A stretch of 64,000 nt of DNA. It comes from Actinomyces gerencseriae DSM 6844 (GTDB lineage: Bacteria; Actinomycetota; Actinomycetes; Actinomycetales; Actinomycetaceae). Positions 24,413 through 33,199 of this stretch are shown piece after piece. Position 1 is the first letter of the stretch, and every line of letters begins with the position of its first letter. A program made the translations under genes and the position numbers. Where the stretch lies: the NCBI RefSeq assembly GCF_000429265.1, contig NZ_AUBN01000013.1, positions 1 through 64,000 on the forward strand. Direction: 5' to 3'. The notes below the pieces were generated by a model. That model searched no databases and was not told where the DNA came from. It worked only from the letters and a program-made list of their open reading frames with translations.

Positions 24413-24862
24413 TCAGGATGCGGGCTCGGGGCCGAAGGTCGGCAGAACGCCCTTGGTCAGGAGGCAGCACCCGTAGGGGCGCGTCTCCTGGGTGTGGACG
24501 ACGATCGTGGCGGCCCTCGCCCTCTCGTAGAAGTCGAAACGGTCCAGGGGCGCCCCGTGGATCGCGCGTCCCTCCGTGCGCGCGGCCGCGTCGAGAACGT
24601 CGCGGGTCACCTCGCGCATGTCCTCGCCGGCGGCCCCCGTCATGTACTGCACGGGCGCCTCGACGAAGGTGTCGAGGGGCATGAGCTCGACGATGAGCCG
24701 TACCGCCTCGGGGGCGTCGAGCGACGGCATGGGCACGACCGGGCGCCCCGTGGCATAGGCGGGGTAGTTCGAGTCGACGACGGCGATCGTGTCGCCGTGC
24801 CCCATGCGGGCCAGGGCGGTGAGGAGCTCCGGCGTCATGAGCGGATTGATTCCCTTGAGCAT
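24413..24862 (-). CDS. RbsD/FucU family sugar mutarotase
   Basis: ATG 24862 after AAGGAC gives 149 residues. MLKGINPLMTPELLTALARM followed by GHGDTIAVVDSNYPAYA contains the RbsD/FucU catalytic His-Asp pattern; LDRFDFYERARAATIVV and YGCCLLTKGVLP complete the fold. Sequence detail is closer to FucU (fucose mutarotase) than to RbsD (ribose pyranase). The neighbouring ribokinase suggests that it works on ribose anomers or forms. The family is a cytosolic decamer. It is the first gene of the fucU-rbsK pair and is probably controlled by the LacI operator at 25043. Confidence 0.9.
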   Translation of the reverse strand: MLKGINPLMTPELLTALARMGHGDTIAVVDSNYPAYATGRPVVPMPSLDAPEAVRLIVELMPLDTFVEAPVQYMTGAAGEDMREVTRDVLDAAARTEGRAIHGAPLDRFDFYERARAATIVVHTQETRPYGCCLLTKGVLPTFGPEPAS

Positions 24863-25541
24863 GCGTGCGTCCTTGTCTGCGGCCTGTGTCTGTTGTCTGT
24901 CGTCCCTGGCCCGGTTGCGCCGACCTGCCGGGGTATCGGGGTCCTGCGGCTGAGACCCGGTCGCCGCTGCGTGCCCCGTCTTTCGTCGTTGAGGCGGGTC
25001 TGCGCGGGTGAACGGGCCCGTCCGGTGAGGGGCGAACGTGGCTGGAAACGTTTCCATCGACAGTGGAAGAGAATGGCACGTCCGAGGTTCGCGGTCAAGG
25101 GAGGGTGCGGTGCTGAGGGGGTGGGGCCGTGGTCGGTCCGGGAGGCCGAGGGAGCCCGAGGTCGAGTGGGGCGCGTGGTTGTTCCCGGATGCGGGGAGAC
25201 TGCCGGCGGCCTTGTGCGGCAGGCGCGCGGGGTGCGCCGGGTCTCGATACTGATGATCCTCATGCCGCTGTCGGTCGTGGTGACTTGATTTCCGAGGTGC
25301 TTCAGCCAGAGTAGCTGAATTCTCTCAGGAATAGGCGGTCCCGTGCAATGCTCGCGATTTGCTGCCGAAGCACTCTGAGCCACTCTATGAGAATAAGCCT
25401 CCTGAGCTTCTCGCGGAAACGGTCGGATCCTATGGGCTCTCCCCGTGGAGGGATGGGTAGTACACGGGGAGCGTCCCTTGATGGCACCATCACGTTGTGA
25501 TTACACTCCGTTTCTGAACACGTTCTCACCAAGGAGTTCCT
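24863..25541. other. divergent intergenic region, ribose pair / OmpA-lipoprotein pair
   Basis: It holds the LacI operator at 25043-25056. At about 25302-25439 one minus-strand frame reads RFREKLRRLILIEWLRVLRQ and a short continuation before a stop, in a locally less GC-rich patch; it may be a gene remnant but no start or family was recognised. No other gene is supported. Confidence 0.35.
25043..25056. promoter_or_regulatory. LacI-type operator TGGAAACGTTTCCA
   Basis: A perfect 14-bp palindrome lies about 180 bp upstream of the fucU-rbsK pair. It is identical to 31885-31898 and nearly so to 31697-31710, which flank the LacI gene and the nucleoside hydrolase operon. Confidence 0.8.
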
Positions 25542-27290
25542 ATGGCCTCGGCATTCTTCCGTTCGCTCCGCATTTCCTCGACGGCGCCATCTCGTCGGTC
25601 TTTTGTGGGCCTGTCGCTTTTGGCGGGTGTCGGGGTGCCGGTGCTGGCCGGGTGCGACGTGCTTTCCGGGATGTCGAAGGGCGGGGACGTCTCGGCGCCG
25701 TCGGATTCGGCGTCGGCGGGCTCCTCGTCCGCGGTGAGCGGGTCCGCATCCGCCAGCGGGGGAGTCGGGGTCGGCAGCACCGACTGGCAGGAGCTCGATG
25801 CTCACATCATGGGCCACAACGTGGCGGTGCGGGTCTCTCCCGTCATCCGCAAGAACGAGACCACCTCGATCATGGCCCTGGAGCTGACCCGAGCCGAGGA
25901 CGACGCCTCCATCGACGATGTCAACGCCAACTCCTACAGCGACAACGGCAACAAGCTCGGCATCTCGCACTACCTCGGGGCCCCATCCATCTTTCGTCCC
26001 GGCGCCGGCGCCGACCTGGTCAAGCTTCTCGACCTGGAGGGCGGGCGCGTGTGGAGCGCCACCGACGGCGGCGGCGGATTCCTCGACACGACCCCCGGTG
26101 AGAAAGTCACCTCCTATCTGTCCTTCGGCAAGGTCGATACCGACCAGGTGACTGTCCTCGTCCCGATGGCCGGCTTCACCACCGTCTCGGTGCTGGAGGC
26201 CGACGCCGCCAAGAAGGCCGGCATCGACCTGAGCACCGCCAGCAGCGAAGTCGATAAGTTCCCGGGCGCCGCCACCGAGCTCGCCGGGCCCGTGGCCATC
26301 GAGCGCTACACCAGGGCCCTGGACGACTCCACCAGCACCCAGGCCGGTGGCGATGACGTCACCGTCACCCTGGCCAGCGATGTCACCTTCGCCTCCGACT
26401 CCGCCGACCTGGCCCCGGGTGCCGAGGCCCAGCTCCAGACCGTGTCCGGCCAACTCGCCCAGTACCCCGACGGCGGGACGCTGACCATCGTCGGCCACAC
26501 CGACGACATCCAGGACGACGCCTACAACCAGACCCTGTCCGAGAAACGCGCCGACGCCGTCAAAACCCGACTCGAGCAGCTCACCGGCCTCGACAAGTGG
26601 CAGACCTCCGTGACCGGCAAGGGCGAGTCCGAGCCCCGCGTCAAGGACACCACCGACGAGGCCCGAGCCGCCAACCGGCGCGTCGAGATCACCCTGACCC
26701 CCACCGGCGGTACCACCAATAAGAGCGGCAGCCCGACCGCGGCCCCTACTGCCACCCCCGGCAACGGCAGCGGTGGTTCGCTGCCGGCGCCGCAGGGTCC
26801 CGTCGCCAAGGGCTCCGAGGGCGTCACCCTCACCGCCAAGAGCACCGACACCAGCGGCGAGGTCACCATCACCCTCGATCACGTCACCCGCACCGGCGGT
26901 TATCTCCTAGGCGCCATCACCTGCACCGTCGAACCCGGCTCCACCGGCGCCCCACTTCACCAACTGCTCCAGGACCCTCAGACACTCCTCTCCAACCAGC
27001 GCGACGAGGACGGCGGCTCCCTGCCAACCTTCAACGCCTGCGACGGCCTGACTCTCATCGCCGCCGGCGAGCGCATCTTCCCCGCCGACTATCTCAATGC
27101 CTACGCCGAGCAGCACATACCCCTGACCGAGCTCAACGTCTCCGATCACCTTAAGGCTGGCACCACCACCATCTGTGTCATCTGGCCCGATCCCGGCGGC
27201 GACACCATCACCCTCGACCATCCTGACGGCAAGTACGCACTCAAAGGCACCGCCTACCGCCTCAGCGACATCCCCGTCACGAGCAACTGA
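25542..27290 (+). CDS. OmpA-domain lipoprotein, copy 1
   Basis: ATG 25542 follows AAGGAG and gives 582 residues. The signal has a twin-arginine-like SRRSFVGLSLLAG and a lipobox ending VLAGC. A Ser/Ala/Gly linker precedes an N-terminal beta domain (about 80-265). The OmpA/MotB-type peptidoglycan-binding domain (about 280-390) shows VTFASDSADL, TIVGHTDDIQDDAYNQTLSE and KRADAVKTRLEQL then AANRRVEITL. A Ser/Gly/Pro linker and a C-terminal beta domain (LTAKSTDTSGEVTITLDHVT) complete it. In a bacterium with no outer membrane, such a protein should link the membrane to the cell wall. It is followed 14 bp later by a paralogue. Confidence 0.9.
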   Translation: MASAFFRSLRISSTAPSRRSFVGLSLLAGVGVPVLAGCDVLSGMSKGGDVSAPSDSASAGSSSAVSGSASASGGVGVGSTDWQELDAHIMGHNVAVRVSPVIRKNETTSIMALELTRAEDDASIDDVNANSYSDNGNKLGISHYLGAPSIFRPGAGADLVKLLDLEGGRVWSATDGGGGFLDTTPGEKVTSYLSFGKVDTDQVTVLVPMAGFTTVSVLEADAAKKAGIDLSTASSEVDKFPGAATELAGPVAIERYTRALDDSTSTQAGGDDVTVTLASDVTFASDSADLAPGAEAQLQTVSGQLAQYPDGGTLTIVGHTDDIQDDAYNQTLSEKRADAVKTRLEQLTGLDKWQTSVTGKGESEPRVKDTTDEARAANRRVEITLTPTGGTTNKSGSPTAAPTATPGNGSGGSLPAPQGPVAKGSEGVTLTAKSTDTSGEVTITLDHVTRTGGYLLGAITCTVEPGSTGAPLHQLLQDPQTLLSNQRDEDGGSLPTFNACDGLTLIAAGERIFPADYLNAYAEQHIPLTELNVSDHLKAGTTTICVIWPDPGGDTITLDHPDGKYALKGTAYRLSDIPVTSN

Positions 27291-27304
27291 AAGGACCCGT
27301 AACG

Positions 27305-28927
27305 ATGCGTCGTCGAATGTTTCTCTCCGGGTCTTCGATCCTGGCCGGCGTTGGGCTGCTGGCCCTGGCCGGTTGTGAGCCGCCCTGGAGGTCGCGGGGC
27401 GAGGGCCCCGACGCCTCGACGTCGGCGGCGTCGGGCGGCGCGGGCTCAGGCTCGGCCAGCGCATCGGCGTCGGGCTCGGCTGGTGCCTCGGGTGGTTCGG
27501 GTCAGGGCGTGACCCGGACGGTGACGACTGTGGGGGCGACCCTGGAGGTCACAGTGGGGCCGGCTGTGGTCTCCGACGACGTCATGGTGGTGCCCCTGGT
27601 TGTCCACCTGGTCAAAGCCGGGTCCAGCAGCCCGTCCACGCCTGGTTTCAGCCCGCACCTGGTATGGAACGGCACGGGATCCTTCACTGGTGCTGATGGT
27701 GTGCGCTTGGTGGACTTCGACGCCGGTACGGTGCAGGAGACCTTCAAGGCCTCCTCTGAGAGCACCGGGCTGTCGGAGGAGGAGCCCGACGCCACGCTGC
27801 ACGCCCTGTTCAAGCCGGTTGATGCCAAGACCATCAACGTCCTGGTGCCCGAGTCCGGCTTGTTCGAGGGCGTGCCGGTGGTGCGCGACGGCAAGCTGTC
27901 CGACGAGGCCAAGAAGGCGCTGGAGTACGTGAATACGACCGAGAACACTCCTGATCCGGTGGCGTTGGAGACCTTCACCGCCTCGGTGGACGGGGCCTCG
28001 GACACGCGGGTGGCGGACAAGTCTGTGGTCATCAACCTGGCCTCCGACGTGCTGTTCGCCTCGGACTCGGCCGACCTGAGCTCCCAGGCGGACGCCACGT
28101 TGAAGAAGGCGGCGGACCAGCTGGCCACCTACCCCGGTGGCGAGGTCTCGATCGTGGGGCACACCGATGACGTCGCCGATGACGCTCACAACCTGGATCT
28201 GTCGAAGCGTCGGGCGACGTCCGTCTCCGACAGGTTGGGGCAGCTGACCAACATGTCGGCCTTCTCGGTGTCCACTGACGGTAAGGGGGAGAGCACACCG
28301 CGGGTTCCCAACGACTCCGACGGCAACCGTCAGCTCAACCGCCGCGTGGAGATCACCCTGGTACCCACCCAGGCCGCCTCCTCCACGTCGAGCCCCGACG
28401 CGAGCAAGGGCACGGGACAAGGCGGTGGTGACCTGCCTCAGGCCGAGGGACCGGTCGCCAAGGGCAGCGAAGGGGTCACGGTCACACGGGGCAACAGTGA
28501 GGACAAGATGACCTTCGTGCTCACGGAGGTCACCCGCCGAGGGACGTACCTCGTCGGCGAGGTCAAGGCCACCGGAGGCACCGGAGGCACTCAAACCGGC
28601 CCAGCGGACTGGTTGCAGCCGACCCAGCTGGACGGAAGCGCCCGCGGCGAGGAGGACAACAATCTGTTGGGCGCGGTGACGGGGCTGAGCCTGCTGACGC
28701 CCCAGACGCGCTACTACCCGGTCGACTACACCGTCGCCGAGGGAACCCACCACCCGCTCAGCGAGATCACCGCCAACAACAAGCTGACCGCCGGTGACGC
28801 CACGACCCTGACAGTGGTGTGGCCCGACACCGGACAGGACACCGTCACCCTCGACCTCGAACCCTCCACACGCGCCACCCGCCCCAACAACCCCTTCCGC
28901 CTCACCGACATCCCCGTCAAAAGGTAA
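27305..28927 (+). CDS. OmpA-domain lipoprotein, copy 2
   Basis: ATG 27305 follows GAAAGGA and gives 540 residues. MRRRMFLSGSSILAGVGLLA followed by LAGC is a twin-arginine-like lipoprotein signal. The order is the same as in copy 1: linker, beta domain, OmpA domain (VLFASDSADL, SIVGHTDDVADDAHNLDLSK, RRATSVSDRL, LNRRVEITL), linker, C-terminal beta domain (GPVAKGSEGVTVTRGNSEDK) ending FRLTDIPVKR. Shared segments such as GPVAKGSEGV and DIPV show that the two genes arose by tandem duplication and then diverged. They are almost certainly cotranscribed. The role is inferred as envelope anchoring or a sensor of wall state. Confidence 0.9.
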   Translation: MRRRMFLSGSSILAGVGLLALAGCEPPWRSRGEGPDASTSAASGGAGSGSASASASGSAGASGGSGQGVTRTVTTVGATLEVTVGPAVVSDDVMVVPLVVHLVKAGSSSPSTPGFSPHLVWNGTGSFTGADGVRLVDFDAGTVQETFKASSESTGLSEEEPDATLHALFKPVDAKTINVLVPESGLFEGVPVVRDGKLSDEAKKALEYVNTTENTPDPVALETFTASVDGASDTRVADKSVVINLASDVLFASDSADLSSQADATLKKAADQLATYPGGEVSIVGHTDDVADDAHNLDLSKRRATSVSDRLGQLTNMSAFSVSTDGKGESTPRVPNDSDGNRQLNRRVEITLVPTQAASSTSSPDASKGTGQGGGDLPQAEGPVAKGSEGVTVTRGNSEDKMTFVLTEVTRRGTYLVGEVKATGGTGGTQTGPADWLQPTQLDGSARGEEDNNLLGAVTGLSLLTPQTRYYPVDYTVAEGTHHPLSEITANNKLTAGDATTLTVVWPDTGQDTVTLDLEPSTRATRPNNPFRLTDIPVKR

Positions 28928-29126
28928 GCATGGGGGCTTATTCATGGGGCGTAGGTGATTATGAGTCCGAGGGTGGATTTGATGGTTGCTGGGAATGTTC
29001 TCAGTCGTCTTCTGCAGCCGGTGTGCAGGACCCTCCAGGTGTTGTTCGGCGGGGGTTCTTCTGGTGGCTGCGGAGCGGGATTCTGATGCTTGTTCCTGCT
29101 TCCTGCCTGTTGCGGGGTGTGTTGCG

Positions 29127-29516
29127 GTGAGGGCTCGGCGGGAGAGCGATGACGGTGAAGTGGTGGTCTCCGCGGGCGCCGGTGGTGGGGGCGGGGTCGT
29201 GGTGCCGGCTGCTGGGGGTGGGCGTCGGCGGCGTAGGTGGGCGCCTGCTGATGGTGGGGGGCCGACGAGGTTTGACCTGCGCCTGGGCGAGAGCATCCAT
29301 ATCGATGGCATGGGCGCCATCACTCTGCTGGAGGTTGAACCGGCCCCGCTCTCGGGCTCCAATGTCCCTGGCGGCCCTTCGGGCGCTGTCGTCAACATTA
29401 GTTTCGCTCCGGGGGTCTCTGAGTGCTGGTTCGGGAATTCTGTGAAAATTAGCCTGCTGGGTGGGTGGGGTTTGCTTTCCGAGTGGCCGTTAGCTGACTG
29501 GGCGCGTCTAGGCTGA
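29127..29516 (+). CDS. hypothetical protein after OmpA pair
   Basis: GTG 29127 gives 129 residues. After a Gly/Arg-rich N-terminal half, FDLRLGESIHIDGMGAITLL and GAVVNISFAPGVSECWFGNS look like real beta-strand-rich sequence; the family is unknown. It lies 200 bp downstream of the second OmpA lipoprotein on the same strand and could be cotranscribed. There is no clear ribosome site. The N-terminal half may be mistranslated frame, so the true start may be nearer 29260. Confidence 0.45.
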   Translation: MRARRESDDGEVVVSAGAGGGGGVVVPAAGGGRRRRRWAPADGGGPTRFDLRLGESIHIDGMGAITLLEVEPAPLSGSNVPGGPSGAVVNISFAPGVSECWFGNSVKISLLGGWGLLSEWPLADWARLG

Positions 29517-29608
29517 CGCCGGTTCATAGTGTTGTCATGAAGTCGTTTCCAAGGCGGATGACTGGGGTTGTGATGACCCTGAGGCCGAGTGGTTGTCTCA
29601 GGGGCCTG

Positions 29609-30011
29609 ACCGAAATTTGTGCGATGAAAGTTTCGCTCATACTCCTCGCGAGTGATTACAATAACGCTGCCCGAATATGTTGTCGAACTGCCGGCTAAAT
29701 TGAACCCATGGGGATTATGCAAGGTGACGTGCTCGTCCTCAATCGCCACAACCGTGCAGGAATGTGGTGCGACAAGCTGATACGTGCCCTGCTCGTCGTC
29801 GTCCCGGGTCACGTGGTCGCGCAGGTACTGCCGGCCCTCCGCAGTTTGCGAGTAGGCCTGCAGAGCCGAGTAGGGCGCAGTAGTTGACTGCGCCCTGGCG
29901 GGCTTGAGGGGACCAGGCCCTGTGCCCATCGGCCTGAAGTCTGATCCCCCGAATCTCATTCGGGGTCAAGGGTGTTGTGGCATCAGCCGATGACTCGTCC
30001 GCATCCACGCT
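29609..30011 (-). pseudogene. decayed calpain-like (C2) cysteine protease
   Basis: Two minus-strand frames must be joined. The first (30011 to about 29872) reads TPNEIRGIRLQADGHRAWSP, QARQGAVNYCALLGS. The second (from about 29869) continues LQAYSQTAEGRQYLRDHV, then jumps to LVAPHSCTVVAIEDEHVTLH and NPHGFNLAG, ending EEYERNFHRTNFGQ. QGxxxxCxLLGSLQA is the calpain catalytic-Cys box (usually DCW), and PHSCTVV...LHNPHG holds the His and Asn. A small indel breaks the frame after LGS and the middle of the domain, between the Cys and His parts, seems deleted. Actinobacterial C2 domains often occur as toxin or ESX-linked effector modules. It is not expected to be functional. Confidence 0.7.
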
Positions 30012-30141
30012 GCCGGCTCGGGGTCCGCGGTGTCTCCGGCGTCGTCGGTGTCGGTGGTGGTGGTGAGGGGTGCTGCGGTGCGGGTGGTGGCGACGCGGCG
30101 TGCCCCGGTACGGAGCGTCCCGCTGCTTCCGGGGCTCGCGC

Positions 30142-30294
30142 GGTCGTACGTGGGCTTGCGCGGTCGTACCCTCTCGCGCCAGGTCGTACCTTAGGGAGGC
30201 TTTAACGTACGACCGCGTGCATCCGAGTACGACCGCAAGGAGTTGCGTACGACCGCGCGTGTTCAGGTACGACCGCGCCGCCCCGGGTACGACC
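30142..30294. repeat. GTACGACC symmetric array 3
   Basis: GGTCGTAC octamers start at 30142, 30162 and 30182. GTACGACC octamers start at 30207, 30227, 30247, 30267 and 30287. All are at 20-bp pitch. The 33-bp core is 30182-30214, with the centre CTTAGGGAGGCTTTAAC. Confidence 0.92.
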
Positions 30295-30439
30295 GCGTGA
30301 GGTGCGGGGCGATGCGAGGCGCGCGCCCCAGTCCGGAGGAGGATCGTCAGGTTCAAATCGTCAGGTTCAAAGAGAGACTGGAGACGGACATGACCGCGCG
30401 CCCCAGTCTGGGAGGAGCGCCGAATATCCGGATCGACAT

Positions 30440-30601
30440 CACGGCGCGAGTGCGACGGCGGCGTCGTCGGACTCGTCCCGACATGCCGGCCTCGTTCGGA
30501 CATGCTCGACTCGTGGTCCCGGCGGCCGGGCGCGGCGCCGTCGGACCGATTTCGGTGCGGAACTGAACCGATCTCGAGCCGGAACTCGACCGATTTCGGC
30601 G
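30440..30601. repeat. composite element, palindrome plus 22-bp repeats
   Basis: A diverged palindrome (CGGCGCGAGTGCGACGGC, then GTCGTCGGACTCGTCCCG) at about 30443-30490 is followed at 30541-30601 by three 22-bp-family units. It lies in the same order and orientation as the 564-755 element and just beyond the LacI stop codon. Bases 30345-30373 also hold GGTTCAAA-type direct repeats. Confidence 0.75.
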
Positions 30602-30649
30602 AGCCATGCCCACTCGGCGCGCCATGCTCGCCCCGCCCGGCGCGCCCGC

Positions 30650-31642
30650 TCAGCGCAGCGTGGTCACGGACTCGCGCCGGATCAGCGAGGCGGGCACTCG
30701 CTGCGAGGCGGGACGTTCGCCGTCGATCGTCTCGCAGATCATCTCGACGGCGCGCGCGGCCTGGCGCGCCGGATGCTGGGTGATGACCGTGAGCCGCGGA
30801 AGCAGGAGGTTGAAGACCTCGAGGTCGTCGTAGCTGATGATCGAGGCATCGCGGCCGATCCTGCGTCCCGTGTCCTGAAGGTGGCGGACCGCGACGAGGG
30901 TGTGGGGGGAGTACCCGAAGACGAGCGCCGTGGTCCCGGTCCCCAGGTGCTCGTCGAGCTCGCCGAGCCACTGCGTGTCGGTGTTGCCCGCGCGGATGAC
31001 GCGCGCCGACCCCTGCGCGAGCAGCGGGGCGGCGACCCTCTCGAAGGCGGCCAGGCGCTCGCGTCCCGTGGGGGAGCCCAGGAGTCCGGCCACGTAGGTG
31101 ACCGAGCTGTGCCCGTGGGCGACCAGCTCCTCAACGGCGGACCGCATTCCGGGAGCGGGGTCGGAGTCGATCGAGGGCACGTCCAGCTCGGTGATCGTGC
31201 GGTCGACGAACACGAGCGGGATCCTCCGCTCGATGAGGGCGTGCAACCCCGGAGTGGCGTCTCCCTGCGGGGCGAGGATCACGCCGTCGATGCGCTGCTC
31301 CAGCAGGACGCGCAGGTAGCGGTCCTGCTGCTCGGCGTCCTCGGAGGCCGAGCTGATGAGCGTCGTCAGCCCCCGTGCGAACAGGGCGGTCTGGACGGTG
31401 TGGGCGAGCTGGGCGAAGAAGGTGTTGCGCACGTCCGGCACCAGGAGGGCGACGACGTCGGAGCGCGCGGCTCGTAGCGAGCGGGCCCGGGCATTGACGG
31501 TGTAGCCGAGCCGGGCGGCGGCGGCGGTGACCCTTTCGCGCGAGCGCGCCGAGGTCGAGGGGTGCCCGGTGAGGACGCGGGAGGCCGTCCCCAGGGAGAC
31601 GCCGGCCAGCGCGGCGACGTCCTTGATGGTGGGAGCCCCCAC
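30650..31642 (-). CDS. LacI-family regulator of nucleoside/ribose genes
   Basis: GTG 31642, with GAGGAG 6 nt upstream, gives 330 residues. The N-terminal helix-turn-helix and hinge read APTIKDVAALAGVSLGTASR, VLTGHPSTSARSRERV and RARSLRAARS. The periplasmic-binding-like core follows (VALLVPDVRNTFFAQLAHTV, GVILAPQGD, PLVFVDRTI, DSDPAPGMRSAVEELVAHGH, ASIISYDDLEVFNLLLPRLT). TGGAAACGTTTCCA-type operators lie at 31697 just upstream and at 31885 before the divergent nucleoside hydrolase operon, and again before fucU-rbsK. It is therefore likely an autoregulated repressor of nucleoside and ribose catabolism. The inducer is unknown. Confidence 0.9.
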   Translation of the reverse strand: MGAPTIKDVAALAGVSLGTASRVLTGHPSTSARSRERVTAAAARLGYTVNARARSLRAARSDVVALLVPDVRNTFFAQLAHTVQTALFARGLTTLISSASEDAEQQDRYLRVLLEQRIDGVILAPQGDATPGLHALIERRIPLVFVDRTITELDVPSIDSDPAPGMRSAVEELVAHGHSSVTYVAGLLGSPTGRERLAAFERVAAPLLAQGSARVIRAGNTDTQWLGELDEHLGTGTTALVFGYSPHTLVAVRHLQDTGRRIGRDASIISYDDLEVFNLLLPRLTVITQHPARQAARAVEMICETIDGERPASQRVPASLIRRESVTTLR

Positions 31643-31696
31643 GGCGGTCTCCTCGTCTGCGGTCGGTTCTGCACGGCAACGGTGCGGGTCCGCGGA

Positions 31697-31710
31697 GGGA
31701 AACGTTTCCA
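31697..31710. promoter_or_regulatory. LacI operator GGGAAACGTTTCCA
   Basis: A palindrome of GGAAACGTTTCC lies about 55 bp upstream of the LacI GTG start, in position for autorepression. Confidence 0.8.
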
Positions 31711-31884
31711 GCTCCGGACTCGCCGCGATGCTCACACGGCTCGACGCCTCCGTCAAGGCGGACGGCGTCGCGCCTGCGCGGTCGGGAGCGGTGGACGTCC
31801 CCGTGCCGACGGCGACGATGGGTGGACCGCGCCCGCGCGGGCCGGGTCGCCCGTCCAGAGCGCTGGGAATCCTCGTACCTCCTG

Positions 31885-31898
31885 TGGAAACGTTTCCA
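31885..31898. promoter_or_regulatory. LacI operator TGGAAACGTTTCCA
   Basis: A perfect 14-bp palindrome lies 170 bp upstream of the first nucleoside hydrolase gene. AATGTCGGAGAAGTCCTATACGATG follows, and TATACG (about 31914) is a possible -10 that would place the operator over the -35 region. Confidence 0.8.
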
Positions 31899-32069
31899 AA
31901 TGTCGGAGAAGTCCTATACGATGCCTCAGTGCCGTCAGGGCGCCGCCCTCCCGTTCGCCGGCCATCGGTGCGCGGAGGGCCCCTCGGTCCTCGGCGCGGT
32001 GACGACGTCGCGCCGAGGAGCCCACCGCAGGGAAGCACATCCACCGTCACAGTTACAAAGGAGTCGCGT

Positions 32070-33023
32070 GTGACAACCAAGATGATCCTCGATTGCGATC
32101 CGGGCCATGATGACGCGATCGCGATCCTCCTCGCGCTCGGGAGCCCGGAGATCGACCTCCTGGGCATCACGACCATCGGCGGCAACCACAGCCTCGAGAA
32201 GGTCACCTTCAACGCCCGTGCGGTGTGCGAGCTCGCCGGCCGCCCCGAGGTCCCCGTCCACGCCGGCTGCATGAAGCCGCTCGTCCGCGAGGCCATCGAC
32301 GCCGCCTACATCCACGGCGAGACCGGCCTGGACGGCGTCGAGCTGCCCGAGCCGAGCCGCCCGCTGGCCGAGCAGCACGCCGTCGCCTGGCTCATCGAGA
32401 CCGTGATGAGCCACGAGCCCGGCACCATCACCGTCGTCGCCACCGGCCCCCTGACCAATATCGCGGTGGCCGCTCGCATGGAGCCCCGCATCGTCGAACG
32501 CCTCAAGGAGATCGTCCTCATGGGCGGCGCCTACGGCGTCGGCAACGCGACACCGGTGGCCGAGTTCAACATCCTGTGCGACCCCGAGGCCGCCCACGTC
32601 GTCTTCAACGAGCGCTGGCCGCTGACCATGATCGGCCTGGATGTCACCCACCGGGCCCTGTGCACCCCCGATGTCCAGAGGGCCCTCGGCCGGGCCAATC
32701 CCGGACTCGCCGACGCCGTGGACGGCCTCATGGACTTCTTCCGATCCACCTACCAGGACCAGGAGGCCTTCCCGGACCCGCCGACCCACGACCCCTGCGC
32801 CGTCGCCTACGTCATCGACCCCGCCCTCGTCCCGACGCGGCGCTGCCCCGTCGATGTCGAGCTGCGCGGCGCCCTGACCTACGGGATGACCGTGGCCGAC
32901 ATGCGCGCCATCGCCGAGGACGCGGGGGACGCCGGGGACTCCTGCACCTCCCGGGTCGGGATCGGCCTGGAGACCGACCGCTTCTGGGACCTCGTCGCGA
33001 GCGCCCTCGCCCGCCTGGACTGA
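32070..33023 (+). CDS. inosine-uridine-type nucleoside hydrolase 1
   Basis: GTG 32070 with AAAGGAG 6 nt upstream gives 317 residues. The calcium-binding motif is DCDPGHDDAIAILLALGSPE, followed by LGITTIGGNHSLEKVTFNAR, VVATGPLTNIAVAARMEPRI, IVLMGGAYGVGNATPVAEFN and, near the C-terminus, DPPTHDPCAVAYVIDP with the catalytic His and metal Asp. The family cleaves the N-glycosidic bond of ribonucleosides, releasing base and ribose. There is no signal peptide, so it acts in the cytosol. It heads an operon with a nucleoside transporter and a second hydrolase. Confidence 0.94.
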   Translation: MTTKMILDCDPGHDDAIAILLALGSPEIDLLGITTIGGNHSLEKVTFNARAVCELAGRPEVPVHAGCMKPLVREAIDAAYIHGETGLDGVELPEPSRPLAEQHAVAWLIETVMSHEPGTITVVATGPLTNIAVAARMEPRIVERLKEIVLMGGAYGVGNATPVAEFNILCDPEAAHVVFNERWPLTMIGLDVTHRALCTPDVQRALGRANPGLADAVDGLMDFFRSTYQDQEAFPDPPTHDPCAVAYVIDPALVPTRRCPVDVELRGALTYGMTVADMRAIAEDAGDAGDSCTSRVGIGLETDRFWDLVASALARLD

Positions 33024-33199
33024 GGCCGCCGTTCGGCGCCGGGCGGCCATCCGGCCCCCGAGCGCCCTCGCCCGCCCGGACTCGGGCCGTCCGAGCGGTT
33101 GTCCCCTCCTCCCGGCCGCCCGGCCGGGCAGTCGCGGACATCCGCTCTCCGCTCCTCTTGTCAACCACCCATCTCCCGTCGCACACGAAGGGTCGTTTC

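Noticed and set aside
24835-25439. Minus-strand frames before the OmpA pair as a transposase or regulator
   Set aside because: No start, ribosome site or family motif; only mentioned as possible remnant sequence.
27446-29959. 837-codon minus-strand frame opposite the second OmpA gene
   Set aside because: It is the antisense shadow of that gene; only its first 120 codons contain real sequence, the calpain remnant.
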